A DNA stretch of 64,000 nucleotides, from the NCBI GenBank assembly GCA_902574035.1, contig CACGMC010000002.1, forward strand, positions 124,001 to 188,000. The letters are read 5' to 3'. A program made the position numbers and the translations under genes. The notes beneath the pieces were generated by a model, which was given only the letters and a program-made list of their open reading frames with translations, was not told the DNA's origin and searched no databases. This stretch comes from an uncultured Pelagibacteraceae bacterium. GTDB taxonomy: Bacteria; Pseudomonadota; Alphaproteobacteria; Pelagibacterales; Pelagibacteraceae. Of the stretch, positions 37,796 through 50,275 are shown in pieces; the stretch's first letter is position 1, and each line of letters starts with the position of its first letter.

Positions 37796-40700
37796 TTATT
37801 CAGCCGCAGGAGCAGTTTCTTGCTCTTGTTTTTTTAATTCTTCTAGTCTTAGCTTATCTTCTTTTTGAGCCTCTTTATCCCATCCCATTTTGGTTAAACC
37901 TGTACCTGCTGGAACCAATCTTCCAACTATAACGTTTTCTTTTAATCCTTCTAAATTGTCTATTTTACCTTTAATTGAAGCATCAGTTAACACACGAGTA
38001 GTTTCTTGAAACGATGCTGCAGAAATAAAAGAGTTGGTCTGCAAAGAAGCTTTGGTAATACCTAATAGAACTCTCTCAAAGGATACAGGTTTTTTCTTAT
38101 CATTTAATAATTTTTCATTAATGTTTTTGATATCATTTAAATCTATTATTTCGCCTAGCAACAATTCTGAATCTCCTGGATCTTTTATTTCTACCTTTTT
38201 AAGCATTTGTCTTACAATAGTTTCTATGTGTTTATCGTTTATAACTACACCTTGTAACCTATAAACTTCTTGAACTTCGCTTACGAAATACTCAGTTAAT
38301 TTTTCGACTCCCAAAATTCTTAAAATATCGTGAGGTGCTGGACTTCCATCTAGTAAATACTCACCTTTTTTAATTTTCTCACCTTGATTAAAATTAACAT
38401 GCTTACCTTTAGGAATTAAATAATTTGATGTTTCACCTTTTGATGAAACAATGGATATTTTTTGTTTACCTCTAACTTCTTTTCCAAATTCTATTACTCC
38501 ATCATTTTCAGCTATAATCGCACTATCCTTAGGTCTTCTTGCTTCAAATAATTCGGCAACTCTAGGTAAACCACCTGTAATATCTTTTGTTTTTGAAGTC
38601 TCTTTTGGAAGTCTTGCCAAAACATCCCCGGCTGAAACTTTTTGCCCATCTTTAACTGAAAGAATTGTATCTGGAACTAAATAATATCGAGCTTCATTTC
38701 CATCGGCTTTTTTTATAATTTCACCTTTATCACTTCTCAAAGTTAATCTTGGTTTCAATTCAGAGTTTTTACTTACCGACTTCCAATCTGTGACAGATTT
38801 AGATGAAATACCAGTAGCGTCATCTAAAGTTTCGGTTATAGAAGTTCCTTCTACTAAATCCATGTAGTTAACAATTCCAGATGTTTCAGCAATAACAGGT
38901 AAGGTGTATGGATCCCATTCAGCAATTTTTTTTCCTTTCTCTATATTGTCTCCATCTTTGAAAAATAGTTTAGAACCATAGTTAACTTTATATATTGCTA
39001 ATTGTCTTTTATTTTCATCTTCAATACTTAATTGGGTATTTCTGCCCATAACAATAATATTTTTCTTAGAATCTTCGATTAAATTTTTATTTATAATTTT
39101 TAATTGTCCCTTTGTTTGTGAAACTATTTGAGATTCCTCTTTGATTTGAGCTGTTCCCCCGACGTGAAAGGTTCTCATTGTTAACTGGGTACCAGGTTCA
39201 CCAATTGATTGGGCTGCGATCATACCTATTGCTTCACCAATACTTACTAATTTTCCTCTAGATAAATCTCTACCATAACAAGTGGCACAAACACCTTTCT
39301 GTGAAGCACATGTTATTACAGAATAAACTTGAACAGATTTTACACCGGCAGCATCAATTTTTTCACAATCTGTTTCATCAATTAATTTCCCTTTATTTAT
39401 TAAAGTTTCACCACTAATAGGATGTTTAATATTCTCCGCTATTACTCGTCCTAAAACTCTTTCAGATAAGCTTACTAAAATGTTGCCGCCCTCTATAATT
39501 TCAGAAATATTTATTGAGGATCTTTTTTTAATATCACATTCTGCTGAAGTTATTTGTATATCTTGAGCTACATCACATAGTCTTCTTGTCAAATATCCAG
39601 AGTTTGCTGTTTTTAGAGCTGTATCTGCCAGACCTTTTCTAGCTCCGTGAGTAGAATTAAAATATTCTAACACAGATAAACCTTCTTTAAAATTTGAAAT
39701 AATTGGAGTTTCAATAATTTCTCCCGAGGGTTTAGCTATTAATCCTCTCATTCCAGCTAATTGCTTCATTTGTGCTTGGGAACCTCTAGCCCCAGAGTCA
39801 GCCATCATATAAACTGAGTTTGTTTCTATTCTATCATTTTCATAAACTTTCTCTGCAGAAGAAATTTCTTTCATCATTTCATTAGCCACTGTATCAGTGC
39901 ATTTAGACCAAATATCTACAACTTTATTATATTTTTCACCTCTAGTAATAAGTCCATCAGAATACTGTTTTTCGTATTCCTCGATTTTTTTCTTTGTATC
40001 GTTTATTAAATTTTCTTTAGTTTTTGGAATTATTAAATCATCTTTACCAAATGAAATCCCTGCTTTAAAAGCGTGTTTAAATCCAAGTGTTTTTATTTTA
40101 TCACAAAAGATAACAGTCTCTTTTTGCCCACAATATCTAAATATAGTATCTATCACTTCAGAAACATTTTTTTTGGTAAGTAATTTATCAATTAAAGTAA
40201 ACTTTATATTTGGATTTTTCGGCAATAAATTAGCCAATAAAAACCTGCCTGCCGTACTAGAATATTTTTCTTTAATAATTTTGTTATCTTTGTCCAATGT
40301 TTCAAAAATTGAAATTATCTTTGTATGAAGGCTAATTGATTTATTTTCTAAAGCTTGTTCGATCTCATCAATATTTGAAAAAATACCTTTCGGTTTATCT
40401 GATTTTGAAGATTGAGATAGATAATAAATTCCTAGAACTATATCTTGACTAGGAACAATTATAGGTTTTCCATTCGATGGGCTCAAAATATTATTTGTAG
40501 ACATCATAAGGACCCTAGCTTCTAATTGTGCCTCCAAACTTAAAGGAATGTGGACTGCCATTTGATCTCCATCAAAATCAGCATTAAATGCAGCACAAAC
40601 TAAAGGATGGAGTTCAATTGCATTACCCTCAATTAGTTTTGCTTCAAAAGCTTGAACTCCCAATCGGTGTAATGTTGGAGCCCTATTTAACAATACAGGA

Positions 40701-41968
40701 TGTTCTCTAATAATATGTTCTAAGGCATCCCAAACTTCACTTTTTTCTTTCTCTACTAAACGTTTAGCCTGTTTAATAGTTGTGGCTAGGCCTAATTTAT
40801 CCAATCTTGCGTACAAAAAAGGTTTAAAAAGTTCTAAAGCCATTTTTTTTGGAAGTCCGCATTGATGTAGTTTTAATTCGGGACCTACGACAATCACAGA
40901 TCTTCCAGAATAATCTACCCTTTTGCCGAGTAAATTTTGCCTAAATCTTCCTTGTTTACCCTTTAGCATTTCCGCTAAAGATTTAAGAGGTCTTTTGCCT
41001 GTCCCAGTGATAACTCTTCCTCTCCTACCATTGTCAAAAAGTGCATCTACTGACTCTTGTAACATTCTTTTTTCATTTCTTACTATAATGTCTGGTGCTT
41101 TAAGATCTAATAGCCTTTTAAGTCTATTATTTCTATTTATTACTCTTCTATAAAGGTCGTTTAAGTCTGAGGTTGCAAACCTTCCCCCATCAAGCGGAAC
41201 CAAAGGTCTTAGCTCAGGAGGTATAACTGGAACTGTAGTTAAAATCATCCATTCAGGTTTATTTCCTGAATTAATAAATGACTCTATTAACTTTAATCTT
41301 TTAATAGTTCTTTCTTCAGTAACTTTTGATTTTACCTCTTTTAGAGATTCTCTTAATTTTTTTTGTTCAGATTGAAGATCTAAATTTATGAGAATTTCTC
41401 TTACAGCTTCGGCTCCAATACCTGCTGAAAAAGCATCTTCTCCAAACTCATCTTGTGCTTTAATAAGCTCCTCTTCATTTAAAAGTTGTCCTTTTTTTAA
41501 TTTAGTTAGACCAGGTTCTATAACAATAAAACTTTCAAAATAAAGAACTTTCTCCACCTCTTTTAATTTCATGTCTATGGCTAGAGATATTCTGCTTGGC
41601 AGAGATTTTAAAAACCATATATGTGCCACAGGACATGCTAAATCAATATGTCCCATTCTTTCACGTCTAACGTTTGATTTTGTAACCTCTACTCCACATT
41701 TTTCACAAATTATTCCTCTAAATTTCATTCTTTTATATTTGCCACAAAGACATTCATAATCCTTAACGGGTCCAAATATTCGTGAGCAGAAAAGTCCATC
41801 TTTTTCTGGTCTAAAAGTCCTGTAATTAATAGTTTCTGGTTTTTTTATTTCTCCAAAAGACCAAGACTTAATTTTGTCTGGGCTCGCTAAGGTAATTTTG
41901 ATACTTCCAAAATTATTTTCAGCTGAAATATTTTTATTGTCGAAGTTTTTTATTAAATTCTTTTCCAT
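37796..41968 (-). CDS. rpoC: RNA polymerase beta' subunit
   Basis: Catalytic half of RNA polymerase. The N-terminal zinc site is [21 protein letters not shown]. The active-site [12 protein letters not shown] has Mg-binding Asp464, Asp466 and Asp468. The second zinc site ends [15 protein letters not shown], followed by the trigger loop ([16 protein letters not shown]). 1390 residues, typical for alphaproteobacteria, with a Glu/Lys tail ending APAAE. It starts 4 bp after rpoB. Confidence 0.98.
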   Translation of the reverse strand: MEKNLIKNFDNKNISAENNFGSIKITLASPDKIKSWSFGEIKKPETINYRTFRPEKDGLFCSRIFGPVKDYECLCGKYKRMKFRGIICEKCGVEVTKSNVRRERMGHIDLACPVAHIWFLKSLPSRISLAIDMKLKEVEKVLYFESFIVIEPGLTKLKKGQLLNEEELIKAQDEFGEDAFSAGIGAEAVREILINLDLQSEQKKLRESLKEVKSKVTEERTIKRLKLIESFINSGNKPEWMILTTVPVIPPELRPLVPLDGGRFATSDLNDLYRRVINRNNRLKRLLDLKAPDIIVRNEKRMLQESVDALFDNGRRGRVITGTGKRPLKSLAEMLKGKQGRFRQNLLGKRVDYSGRSVIVVGPELKLHQCGLPKKMALELFKPFLYARLDKLGLATTIKQAKRLVEKEKSEVWDALEHIIREHPVLLNRAPTLHRLGVQAFEAKLIEGNAIELHPLVCAAFNADFDGDQMAVHIPLSLEAQLEARVLMMSTNNILSPSNGKPIIVPSQDIVLGIYYLSQSSKSDKPKGIFSNIDEIEQALENKSISLHTKIISIFETLDKDNKIIKEKYSSTAGRFLLANLLPKNPNIKFTLIDKLLTKKNVSEVIDTIFRYCGQKETVIFCDKIKTLGFKHAFKAGISFGKDDLIIPKTKENLINDTKKKIEEYEKQYSDGLITRGEKYNKVVDIWSKCTDTVANEMMKEISSAEKVYENDRIETNSVYMMADSGARGSQAQMKQLAGMRGLIAKPSGEIIETPIISNFKEGLSVLEYFNSTHGARKGLADTALKTANSGYLTRRLCDVAQDIQITSAECDIKKRSSINISEIIEGGNILVSLSERVLGRVIAENIKHPISGETLINKGKLIDETDCEKIDAAGVKSVQVYSVITCASQKGVCATCYGRDLSRGKLVSIGEAIGMIAAQSIGEPGTQLTMRTFHVGGTAQIKEESQIVSQTKGQLKIINKNLIEDSKKNIIVMGRNTQLSIEDENKRQLAIYKVNYGSKLFFKDGDNIEKGKKIAEWDPYTLPVIAETSGIVNYMDLVEGTSITETLDDATGISSKSVTDWKSVSKNSELKPRLTLRSDKGEIIKKADGNEARYYLVPDTILSVKDGQKVSAGDVLARLPKETSKTKDITGGLPRVAELFEARRPKDSAIIAENDGVIEFGKEVRGKQKISIVSSKGETSNYLIPKGKHVNFNQGEKIKKGEYLLDGSPAPHDILRILGVEKLTEYFVSEVQEVYRLQGVVINDKHIETIVRQMLKKVEIKDPGDSELLLGEIIDLNDIKNINEKLLNDKKKPVSFERVLLGITKASLQTNSFISAASFQETTRVLTDASIKGKIDNLEGLKENVIVGRLVPAGTGLTKMGWDKEAQKEDKLRLEELKKQEQETAPAAE

Positions 41969-41972
41969 ATCT

Positions 41973-44900
41973 TTAATTTAGCTCAATATTTAATCCTAAA
42001 GCTCTAATTTCCTTTATTAAAACATTAAATGACTCAGGCACTCCTGACTCAAAATTATTGTTTCCTTTTACAATAGTCTCATAAACTTTCGTTCTACCGG
42101 CAACATCGTCAGATTTTACTGTTAATATTTCTTGAAGTGAATATGAAGCTCCGTACGCCTCTAGAGCCCACACTTCCATCTCACCAAATCTTTGTCCCCC
42201 AAGTTGAGCCTTTCCTCCTAATGGTTGCTGTGTTACTAAGCTGTAAGGTCCTGTTGATCTTGCATGTATCTTATCTTCTACAAGATGGTTTAATTTTAAC
42301 ATGTAAATTGTTCCAACGGTCACAGGTCTATCAAACCTTTCTCCTGTTCTCCCGTCCCAAAGATTTGTTTGACCGCTTGATGGAAGTTTAGCTAAATCTA
42401 ACATTTTTGTAATATCTTTTGTTGATGCTCCGTCGAAAACAGGTGTCCCAATAGGTATTCCATTTGATATATTTTCTACCAATTCAAAAATCTCTTTTTT
42501 GGATAGTTTTGATATAACTTCTTCAAAGTATTCTTTTCCGTAAATGTCTTTTAATTTATTTTTTAGTTTATCGAATTCATTTTCAAAATTTTTTAAATAT
42601 GATTTTATTTGATCGCCTAACTCAGAACAAGACCAACCAAGGTGTGTTTCTAAAATTTGGCCAACGTTCATTCTGCTAGGCACCCCGAGAGGATTTAATA
42701 CAATATCCACTGGTTTTCCATTTTCCATATATGGCATGTCCTCTACAGGAACGATCTTACTGACAACTCCTTTGTTACCGTGTCTACCCGCCATTTTGTC
42801 TCCAGGCATGAGTCTTCTTTTTACTGCCACAAAGACTTTAACAACCTTCATTACAGTTGGAAGCAAGTCATCTCCTTGTTGAATTTTATTAACCTTATCA
42901 TCAAATCTTAAATTGATATCTTCCAAAGCATTTTCGTACTGATTTTTTAATTTTAAAATATTTTCGTTAATTTTGTTTTCTTTGAATGAGATTTTCCATA
43001 AATCTTTAAGTCCCAAATTATGTAAATCATTTTCATTTAGAGTAAGACCTGCTTTTAGATCTTTATAATTTTTATTTATAGACTGGTTTTTTAACAAATC
43101 TGTGGCTCTTGATTTAATATTTCTATTAAGAATTTCCTCCTCAACTTTTCTATCTTCTTGCACTGACTCAATCTCTGATCTTTCAATTGCTATAGACCTT
43201 TCATCTTTTTCTATTCCATGCCTATTAAAAACCCTAACGTCAATTACTACACCAGCACTTCCAGATGGCAATTTCAGTGAAGAGTCTCTAACGTCTGTAG
43301 CTTTTTCACCAAATATAGATCTTAAAAGTTTTTCTTCTGGACTAGATGATGTTTCGCTTTTTGGAGTAACTTTTCCTACTAAAATATCACTTGGTTTAAC
43401 TTCTGCACCAACGTAAACAATTCCGGACTCGTCTAAATTTCTTAAACTTTCCTCACTAACATTTGGGATATCTCTAGTTATTTCTTCTGCTCCTAGTTTT
43501 GTATCTCGAGCCATTGACTCATATTCTTCTATATGTATCGATGTAAATACATCATCTGTTACACACCTTTCTGAAATTAGAATTGAGTCTTCAAAATTGT
43601 ATCCTTGCCACGGCATAAAAGCCACAGTCACATTTTTACCTAAAGCTAGTTCACCAAGTTTTGTAGCTGGACCATCGGCTATAATGTCCCCTTTCTTAAT
43701 TACATCACCAACTTTCACTAAAGGTTTTTGATTAATGCAGGTATTTTGGTTTGATCTTTTAAACTTTGACAGATTATAAATATCAACAGCTGACTGTGAA
43801 AGATCTTTTACTTCAGTTGCTTTAACAACAATTCTTTTTCCATCAATTTTATCAACTACTCCACTTCTTTTTGCAACAATAGTTACCCCCGAGTCTAATG
43901 CTACATCAGACTCTATGCCAGTCCCTACTAGAGGCGACTCTGGTTTAAGTAGTGGCACAGCCTGTCGCATCATATTAGAACCCATTAAAGCTCTATTAGC
44001 ATCGTCATTTTCTAAAAAAGGAATTAAGGCTGCTGCTACTGATACTAATTGTTTTGGCGATACGTCAATATAATCAATATTGTCTTTATTAGATAATTGG
44101 AAATTTAAATTTTTTCTACAAGCAACAAGTTCTTCCTCGAAAGATCCATCTTGTTTTAGAGGTGAGTTAGCTTGAGCGATAGTATATTTTTCCTCCTCTA
44201 TAGCTGAAAGATATTCTATCTCATTAGTAACTTTTCCATTATTAACTTTTTTGTATGGGCTTTCTATGTAACCAAATTTGTTTACTCTACAATAAGTTGC
44301 TAAACTATTAATTAAACCAATGTTTGGTCCCTCTGGAGTTTCTATAGGACATATTCTACCGTAATGAGTTGGATGAACATCTCTTACTTCAAATCCTGCT
44401 CTTTCTCTTGTTAATCCACCTGGGCCAAGAGCCGATACCCTCCTTTTATGAGTAATTTCTGAAAGTGGATTAGTTTGGTCCATAAATTGTGATAATTGTG
44501 AAGTTGCAAAAAAATCTTTTAAAGAAGTTGTTATTGGTTTAGCATTAATTAAATCTTGTGGCATGGCGGACTCGATTTCTAAAAAAGTAGACATTTTTTC
44601 TTTAACAGTTCTTTCCATTCTTAAAAGGCCAATTCTAAATTGGTTTTCAACAAGTTCACCGACAGATCTTACTCTTCTATTTCCTAAGTGATCGATGTCA
44701 TCAACTTCACCCTTTCCATCTCTTAAATCTAACATAAATTTAATAATTGCAATTATATCCGTCGAATTAAGAGTGTTGTCTTTTATATCTCTATTTAAAT
44801 TTAATTTTGAATTTAATTTTACCCTTCCTACTTCGGAGAGATCATATCGATCTTTATTGAAATAGAGGTTTTTAAAAACATCTTCAGCTATTTCAATTGT

Positions 44901-46064
44901 TGGGGCTTCGCCCGGTCTTAAAACTTTATAAATATCATTTAAAGCATCAGTTTTGTTTGAATTTTTATCTATTTTTAAAGTCTCTAAAAGGTAAGGTCCT
45001 TTATTAATTGGATCAATATTAACTAATTCTAAAGATTTAATTCCATCATTCTTGATTTTTTCAATTGTTTCCTCATTTAAGTCCGAACCTGAAGCAAGAA
45101 TAATATTATTGTTTTTATCAGTTAAATCTTTTGACGAGTATTTTCCAATTAATTCTTCATTAGTAACAAATATTTCTTTTAAATCTTTTTCTTGAAGTTT
45201 TTTTGCAATTATAAAATTTAATTTTTCTCCCTTTGACAAAATCTTCTTATTATTTTTTGCGTCTATTAAATCAAAGGCTAACTTTACCGGTCTTTTATAG
45301 TTATTTATATCGAAAGAAGTTGCCCATTTTTTATTTTTCTCATCATATTTTAATGTACTTGTTGAATAAAAATTTTTAATGATTTTTTCTTTTGATAACC
45401 CTAATGCAAATAATATTGTTGTAATAGGTAATTTCTTTTTTCTATCTATTCTAAAGTAAAGAATATCTTTAGGATCAAATTCAAAATCTAACCAAGATCC
45501 TCTGCCTGGTATTATTCTACAATTAAATAATAATTTTCCACTTGAATGTGTTTTGCCTTTGTCATGATCAAAGAAAACTCCTGGACTTCTATGCATTTGA
45601 TTTACTACCACTCTTTCTACTCCGTTCACGACAAATGTCCCGCTAGGTGTCATTAAAGGCAATTCTCCTATAAACACTTCTTGTTCTTTTGCAGATAAAA
45701 TTTGTTTTGTATTATTTTCAGTATCTATGTCGTAAACAACTAGTCTCAAGTTAGCTTTAAGTGATGCGGAGTAAGTTAAACTTCTTTGTTTGCATTCTAA
45801 AACATCAAATTTTGGTTTTTCTAATTTGTATGAAATATATTCAAGCGTAGATTTGTCCGAGTTGTCATCAATTGGAAAAATACTTTTAAATACTTTATCT
45901 ATCCCTTTTGATAAAATATCCATTTGTTCATTTAAAGCCTTTGATGATAGGAATTCTTGATATGAGTTTTTTTGTACCTCAATTAAATTTGGTATGGATA
46001 AGCCTTCCTTAAGCTTACCAAAACTTTTTCTTATACTTTTCTTTTGAGTAAAAGATAATTCCAT
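41973..46064 (-). CDS. rpoB: RNA polymerase beta subunit
   Basis: Catalytic half of RNA polymerase. The rifampicin region reads [36 protein letters not shown] with wild-type-looking residues. [12 protein letters not shown] and [18 protein letters not shown] are also present. 1363 residues, full length. The start codon is 8 nt after a strong RNA hairpin that occupies the gap from rplL. Confidence 0.98.
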   Translation of the reverse strand: MELSFTQKKSIRKSFGKLKEGLSIPNLIEVQKNSYQEFLSSKALNEQMDILSKGIDKVFKSIFPIDDNSDKSTLEYISYKLEKPKFDVLECKQRSLTYSASLKANLRLVVYDIDTENNTKQILSAKEQEVFIGELPLMTPSGTFVVNGVERVVVNQMHRSPGVFFDHDKGKTHSSGKLLFNCRIIPGRGSWLDFEFDPKDILYFRIDRKKKLPITTILFALGLSKEKIIKNFYSTSTLKYDEKNKKWATSFDINNYKRPVKLAFDLIDAKNNKKILSKGEKLNFIIAKKLQEKDLKEIFVTNEELIGKYSSKDLTDKNNNIILASGSDLNEETIEKIKNDGIKSLELVNIDPINKGPYLLETLKIDKNSNKTDALNDIYKVLRPGEAPTIEIAEDVFKNLYFNKDRYDLSEVGRVKLNSKLNLNRDIKDNTLNSTDIIAIIKFMLDLRDGKGEVDDIDHLGNRRVRSVGELVENQFRIGLLRMERTVKEKMSTFLEIESAMPQDLINAKPITTSLKDFFATSQLSQFMDQTNPLSEITHKRRVSALGPGGLTRERAGFEVRDVHPTHYGRICPIETPEGPNIGLINSLATYCRVNKFGYIESPYKKVNNGKVTNEIEYLSAIEEEKYTIAQANSPLKQDGSFEEELVACRKNLNFQLSNKDNIDYIDVSPKQLVSVAAALIPFLENDDANRALMGSNMMRQAVPLLKPESPLVGTGIESDVALDSGVTIVAKRSGVVDKIDGKRIVVKATEVKDLSQSAVDIYNLSKFKRSNQNTCINQKPLVKVGDVIKKGDIIADGPATKLGELALGKNVTVAFMPWQGYNFEDSILISERCVTDDVFTSIHIEEYESMARDTKLGAEEITRDIPNVSEESLRNLDESGIVYVGAEVKPSDILVGKVTPKSETSSSPEEKLLRSIFGEKATDVRDSSLKLPSGSAGVVIDVRVFNRHGIEKDERSIAIERSEIESVQEDRKVEEEILNRNIKSRATDLLKNQSINKNYKDLKAGLTLNENDLHNLGLKDLWKISFKENKINENILKLKNQYENALEDINLRFDDKVNKIQQGDDLLPTVMKVVKVFVAVKRRLMPGDKMAGRHGNKGVVSKIVPVEDMPYMENGKPVDIVLNPLGVPSRMNVGQILETHLGWSCSELGDQIKSYLKNFENEFDKLKNKLKDIYGKEYFEEVISKLSKKEIFELVENISNGIPIGTPVFDGASTKDITKMLDLAKLPSSGQTNLWDGRTGERFDRPVTVGTIYMLKLNHLVEDKIHARSTGPYSLVTQQPLGGKAQLGGQRFGEMEVWALEAYGASYSLQEILTVKSDDVAGRTKVYETIVKGNNNFESGVPESFNVLIKEIRALGLNIELN

Positions 46065-46072
46065 TAATAATT

Positions 46073-46098
46073 TTATTACGAAATTTACTTCGCAATAA
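46073..46098 (-). other. RNA hairpin between rplL and rpoB
   Basis: In the minus-strand transcript UUAUUGCGAA (46098-46089) pairs with UUCGUAAUAA (46082-46073): ten base pairs, one of them G-U, with a 6-nt loop. It fills half of the 53-bp rplL-rpoB gap and ends 8 nt before the rpoB AUG. No U-run follows, so it is not a classical terminator. E. coli has an attenuator and an RNase III processing site in the same gap. Confidence 0.65.
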
Positions 46099-46117
46099 TT
46101 AAGTCTTAAATTTTAAT

Positions 46118-46486
46118 TTACTTTAATTCTACTTTAGCGCCGGCTGCTTCAAGTTTTTTCTTAAATTCGTCGGCTTCTTTTTTTGGAACGCCTGCTTTAA
46201 TTTCCTTTGGTGCCCCTTCAACTAAATCTTTAGCTTCTTTTAAACCTAAGCCAGTTATAGCTCTAACTTCTTTAATAACATTAATTTTTTTATCTCCTGC
46301 GGCTGCTAAAAATAAGGAGAATTCAGATTTTTCCTCTCCCGCTGGTGCTGCCCCCGGAGCTGCCGCTGCTGCAACTGGAGCTGCTGCTGTCACTCCCCAT
46401 TTTTCCTCTAATTGTTTCGAAAGCTCTGCTGCTTCTACAACTGTTAGTTTTGATAAATCTTCAATAATTTTGTTTAAGTCTGACAT
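46118..46486 (-). CDS. rplL: 50S ribosomal protein L7/L12
   Basis: Stalk protein that recruits GTPase factors. 122 residues: N-terminal dimerisation helices ([18 protein letters not shown]), an Ala/Pro-rich hinge, then the C-terminal factor-binding domain with [27 protein letters not shown]. Complete. Confidence 0.98.
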   Translation of the reverse strand: MSDLNKIIEDLSKLTVVEAAELSKQLEEKWGVTAAAPVAAAAAPGAAPAGEEKSEFSLFLAAAGDKKINVIKEVRAITGLGLKEAKDLVEGAPKEIKAGVPKKEADEFKKKLEAAGAKVELK

Positions 46487-46501
46487 AAATGATCCTTGTA
46501 A

Positions 46502-47014
46502 TTATTTTTTTAAACTCTTTGCGCGCGCTAAATTAGCAATTTTTGAGCCAGGTGCAAGTAAAATACTCACTAATTTCTGTGCTGGTGATGACAAAATACC
46601 TACAATTTTAGCCCTCGCCTCCTCTAAAGAAGGTAATGTGGCGATAATAGCCACCTCTTTTTGATCTAAAACCTTGCCATCCATAAATCCAGCAATGATT
46701 TTTAATTTATTATGAGATTTTGAAAATTTAGTTAAAATTTTAGCTGTGGTTATAGGGTCAGATGATAAAGCCGCAGCTGTGGGCCCAGAGAAATATTTTT
46801 CCAAATCTTTTACTGGTGTCTCTTTTATTGCAATTTTAGTTATTCGATTTTTTGTAATTTTAAATAATATACCTTTTTCTCTTAGTTGTTTTCTTAACTC
46901 ATCAAGTTCATTGACATTTAACCCTTGATACTGAGCTATCATTACTGAATTATTAGAAGAAAAGTTTTTTTTCATTTCCTCAATATAATTTCTTTTATTT
47001 TCTTTACTCATCAT
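46502..47014 (-). CDS. rplJ: 50S ribosomal protein L10
   Basis: Base of the L7/L12 stalk; in E. coli its complex represses this operon's translation. 170 residues with NSVMIAQYQGLNVNELDELRKQLRE, the conserved N-terminal RNA-binding part, and KIVGILSSPAQKLVSIL near the C-terminal L12-binding helix. Two adjacent ATGs (47014, 47011) are possible. The rplA-rplJ gap is only 2 bp, leaving no room for an L10 leader like that of E. coli. Confidence 0.97.
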   Translation of the reverse strand: MMSKENKRNYIEEMKKNFSSNNSVMIAQYQGLNVNELDELRKQLREKGILFKITKNRITKIAIKETPVKDLEKYFSGPTAAALSSDPITTAKILTKFSKSHNKLKIIAGFMDGKVLDQKEVAIIATLPSLEEARAKIVGILSSPAQKLVSILLAPGSKIANLARAKSLKK

Positions 47015-47016
47015 AA

Positions 47017-47703
47017 CTAATTTTTGTTCCCAATTTTGTAAGATATGCCCATTGTTGAAGTTAAAAAGATGTTCTTTATAAATTCGCCTTTAATATTTTC
47101 AGATTTTTCTTTTTTTAAAAATTCAATAAAATATTTGTAATTTTCCTCTAATTTTTCTTTCGAAAAGTTTTTTCTTCCTATTGATAAAGCCAAATTGCCA
47201 TCTTTGTCATTTTTGATTTCAATCAAACCTGTTTTGATATCTGTTATAGATTTTTTTAGGTCATTAGATACGGTTCCCAATTTAGGATTAGGCATGAGAC
47301 CTTTGGGTCCAAGAATTTTTCCAAGTTTACCTATTTTGCTCATCATTCCAGGAGTGCATATTAATTTATCAAAATTTAATTCACCATTTAACATTTTATC
47401 TAGTAAATCCTGAGCGCCAGCAACATCTGCTCCAATTTTTTTTGCTTCTTCTACTTTTTCCTGTTCACATAAAACTGCAATTTTAAATTTTTTTCCATTT
47501 CCGTGAGGTAGTTTAACAACTGTTCTTAAATTAAAATCTCCACCTTTCGATTGTTTGGTATTAATTTTTATTGATAGATCAATTGACTCTTCCATTTTTG
47601 ATGTACAAATTTCTTTAATTAAGTCTAAAGATTTATTTAAATTTAACTTTTCTTTAAATTTTTTCTTTTCAATAAGCTTATATCTTTTTGATCTTTTTTT
47701 CAT
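47017..47703 (-). CDS. rplA: 50S ribosomal protein L1
   Basis: Mobile-stalk protein for E-site tRNA release. 228 residues with [13 protein letters not shown]-type segment ([35 protein letters not shown]), the family signature, and [18 protein letters not shown]. Overlaps rplK by 4 bp. Confidence 0.97.
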   Translation of the reverse strand: MKKRSKRYKLIEKKKFKEKLNLNKSLDLIKEICTSKMEESIDLSIKINTKQSKGGDFNLRTVVKLPHGNGKKFKIAVLCEQEKVEEAKKIGADVAGAQDLLDKMLNGELNFDKLICTPGMMSKIGKLGKILGPKGLMPNPKLGTVSNDLKKSITDIKTGLIEIKNDKDGNLALSIGRKNFSKEKLEENYKYFIEFLKKEKSENIKGEFIKNIFLTSTMGISYKIGNKN

Positions 47704-48125
47704 TCCTTAACCTCGATGCCCATAGACCTAGCTGATCCACAAATTATTTTTGTTGCCTCTTTTAAATCGAACGCATTTAAATCTTTCATTTTTTCTTTAG
47801 CTATTGTCTCCGCTTGTTTCATTGTTATTGAGCCAGCAACAACTCTTCCTGGTTCTTTAGATCCACTTTTTAATTTAGCTGCTTCTCTTATAAAATGGGA
47901 AGCTGGTGGAGATTTTATAACAAAATCAAATTTCTTATCCTTATAAACTGTAATCACTACAGGAACAGGTTTGCCCATGAATGATTTAGTCTTTTCATTA
48001 AATGCTTTACAGAATTCCATTATATTTATTCCTCTTTGGCCAAGAGCTGGACCTACTGGTGGAGCCGGATTTGCCTGACCACCTTTTATTTGCAGCTTTA
48101 CATAACCTGTTATTTCTTTAGCCAT
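47700..48125 (-). CDS. rplK: 50S ribosomal protein L11
   Basis: GTPase-centre protein. 141 residues: [38 protein letters not shown], the proline-rich thiostrepton region, and the C-terminal RNA-binding domain ending [12 protein letters not shown]. Complete; 2 bp after nusG. Confidence 0.98.
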   Translation of the reverse strand: MAKEITGYVKLQIKGGQANPAPPVGPALGQRGINIMEFCKAFNEKTKSFMGKPVPVVITVYKDKKFDFVIKSPPASHFIREAAKLKSGSKEPGRVVAGSITMKQAETIAKEKMKDLNAFDLKEATKIICGSARSMGIEVKE

Positions 48126-48127
48126 AA

Positions 48128-48652
48128 TTAATTCTTTTCTACCTGGTTAAATTCTAAATCTACCGGAGTTGCTCTACCAAATATCGAAACTGACACCTTT
48201 AGTCTAGACTTTTCTTCATCTATTTGTTCAATCAAACCTGTAAAAGATGCAAAAGGTCCATCACAAACTTTTACTTTTTCACCAATTTCGAAACTTATGC
48301 CTGTTTTTTGGTTAATTGCACTTTCAGAAACTTGACCTAATATTCTTTTGATTTCATTGTCCGAAATAGGAGTTGGTTTATCTGAAGAGCCTAAAAAACC
48401 ACTCACTTTTTGTAAATTCTTAATTAGATGATAAATTTGTTTTGTTAACTCAATTTTTATTAAAACATATCCGGGGAAATATTTTTTTTCTTTTTTTGTC
48501 CTTTTTCCTTTTTTTACTTCTGTTACCTGATGGGTGGGTATTAACAATTGATCTAAGCTACCTTCTAACTTGTGCCTTTTTAACTCATCTTTAATACTTT
48601 CCACAACTTTTTTCTCAAAGCCAGAGTATGCTTGTACAATATACCAATTCAT
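48128..48652 (-). CDS. nusG: Transcription termination/antitermination factor NusG
   Basis: Binds RNA polymerase and links it to Rho or ribosomal S10. 174 residues: NGN domain ([16 protein letters not shown] ... FPGYVLIKI) and the C-terminal KOW domain ([22 protein letters not shown]). Starts directly after secE with no gap. Confidence 0.98.
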   Translation of the reverse strand: MNWYIVQAYSGFEKKVVESIKDELKRHKLEGSLDQLLIPTHQVTEVKKGKRTKKEKKYFPGYVLIKIELTKQIYHLIKNLQKVSGFLGSSDKPTPISDNEIKRILGQVSESAINQKTGISFEIGEKVKVCDGPFASFTGLIEQIDEEKSRLKVSVSIFGRATPVDLEFNQVEKN

Positions 48653-48844
48653 CTAAAAACTTAGGTTTAAAACTATATTTAAAAGAAATCTTAAAATTTG
48701 ATCTAAAAGCAAAAAGAAAATTGCAGCTATTGAAGCTAAACCGAATACCATTAATGCCCCTGTCATAGTATCTTTTTTCGTTGGCCAGGATATTCTAAAC
48801 GCCTCTTGTTTTACCTCTTGTAAAAATTTTAACGGGTTTCTCAT
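48653..48844 (-). CDS. secE: Protein translocase subunit SecE
   Basis: Essential small partner of SecY. 63 residues, the short single-helix form: an amphipathic N-terminal segment (NPLKFLQEVKQEAFRISWPTKKDT, with the conserved SWP) and one membrane helix at about residues 29-55. Lies between tRNA-Trp and nusG. Confidence 0.96.
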   Translation of the reverse strand: MRNPLKFLQEVKQEAFRISWPTKKDTMTGALMVFGLASIAAIFFLLLDQILRFLLNIVLNLSF

Positions 48845-48860
48845 AATTGTTTAGTTTAAT

Positions 48861-48936
48861 TGGCAGGAGCGGAGGGACTCGAACCCACAGCCTCCGGTTT
48901 TGGAGACCGGCGCTCTACCAATTGAGCTACGCTCCT
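48861..48936 (-). tRNA. trnW: tRNA-Trp (anticodon CCA)
   Basis: Minus-strand cloverleaf starting AGGAGCG and ending CGCTCCT-G-CCA, with all stems pairing; anticodon loop CTCCAAA, anticodon CCA. The 3' CCA is encoded. The first two bases of the mature tRNA are the last two bases of the tuf TAG stop codon, and secE follows 16 bp downstream. The tRNA must therefore be cut out of a tuf-trnW-secE transcript. Confidence 0.98.
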
Positions 48937-50125
48937 ATTTAATTATCTTCGTTACTACGCCAGCTCCAACAGTTTTTCCACCTTCTCTAATGGCAAAATT
49001 TAAGTTTTGACTCATAGCAATCGGAGTTATTAATTTAACACTAAACTTTCCATCATCTCCTGGCATAACCATTTCAGTTCCTGACGGAAGAGTAACCTCA
49101 CCAGTTACATCTGTAGTTCTAAAATAAAACTGAGGTCTGTATTTGGTGAAAAAAGGAGTGTGTCTTCCACCTTCTTCTTTTTTAAGAATGTATGCTTGAC
49201 ACTCAAACTCAGTATGTGGAGTCACAGAGCCAGGTTTAGCTAGTACTTGCCCTCTTTGAACATCATCTCTTTCTACACCTCTTAATAATGCTCCAATGTT
49301 ATCGCCTGCCTCACCACTGTCTAAAAGTTTTCTAAACATTTCAACTCCGGTACAAACAGATTTTTTTGTATCAGTTATTCCAATGATTTCAATTTCCTCT
49401 CCAACTTTTATAACGCCCTGTTCAACCCTTCCAGTTACAACCGTTCCTCTACCAGAAATTGAGAAAACGTCCTCCACTGGCATTAAGAAAGGTTTATCTT
49501 TTGGTCTATCAGGTTGTGGAATAGTTTCATCTACTGCTTTCATTAATTCCATGATTGCATTTTTTCCAGTCGCCTCATCTTTACCTTCAACAGCATTCAA
49601 TGCAGATCCTTTTATAATTGGAATTTTATCTCCTGGAAACTTGTAAGAAGTTAAAAGTTCTCTTATTTCTTCCTCAACAAGATCTACTAATTCTTTATCT
49701 TTGACAGTATCAATTTTATTAAGAAAAACTACTATTGCAGGAACTCCCACTTGACGTGCTAAAAGAATGTGTTCTCTTGTTTGTGGCATAGGACCATCAG
49801 CTGCGTTAACAACTAAAATTGCTCCGTCCATTTGAGCGGCTCCAGTAATCATATTTTTTACGTAGTCAGCATGTCCAGGACAATCTACGTGAGCATAGTG
49901 TCTTTTAGCGGTCTCATATTCAACGTGAGCAGTTGATATTGTTATCCCTCTCTCTTTTTCTTCAGGTGCCTTATCAATTTGATCGTATGCTACAAATTTT
50001 GCTCCTCCTGCTTCAGCTAGTACTTTTGTAATAGCTGCAGTTAAAGTTGTTTTACCATGGTCTACGTGTCCGATTGTACCTATGTTACAATGCGGTTTAT
50101 TTCTATTAAACTTTTCCTTCGACAT
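48935..50125 (-). CDS. tuf: Elongation factor Tu
   Basis: GTPase delivering aminoacyl-tRNA. 396 residues: G1 [10 protein letters not shown] (residues 19-28), [22 protein letters not shown] and [14 protein letters not shown] of domain II. This is the only tuf in the window; none follows fusA. The stop codon overlaps tRNA-Trp by two bases. Codon use looks optimised, as expected for the most expressed gene here. Confidence 0.98.
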   Translation of the reverse strand: MSKEKFNRNKPHCNIGTIGHVDHGKTTLTAAITKVLAEAGGAKFVAYDQIDKAPEEKERGITISTAHVEYETAKRHYAHVDCPGHADYVKNMITGAAQMDGAILVVNAADGPMPQTREHILLARQVGVPAIVVFLNKIDTVKDKELVDLVEEEIRELLTSYKFPGDKIPIIKGSALNAVEGKDEATGKNAIMELMKAVDETIPQPDRPKDKPFLMPVEDVFSISGRGTVVTGRVEQGVIKVGEEIEIIGITDTKKSVCTGVEMFRKLLDSGEAGDNIGALLRGVERDDVQRGQVLAKPGSVTPHTEFECQAYILKKEEGGRHTPFFTKYRPQFYFRTTDVTGEVTLPSGTEMVMPGDDGKFSVKLITPIAMSQNLNFAIREGGKTVGAGVVTKIIK

Positions 50126-50152
50126 TTTTTTTTCCTTTTTTTAATTTTTTTT

Positions 50153-50226
50153 TGGAGCGGGTAAAGGGAATCGAACCCTTACATCCAGCTTGGAAGGCTA
50201 GCGTTCTACCATTGAACTACACCCGC
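50153..50226 (-). tRNA. trnG: tRNA-Gly (anticodon TCC)
   Basis: Minus-strand cloverleaf beginning GCGGGTG and ending TACCCGC-T-CCA; anticodon loop CTTCCAA, anticodon UCC reading GGA/GGG. CCA encoded. It lies 27 bp upstream of tuf, so it probably forms the 5' part of the tuf transcript. Confidence 0.97.
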
Positions 50227-50275
50227 AAAATCCAAACTTAACACGCTCTTTATTATTATTAAACGATTTTAAGTA

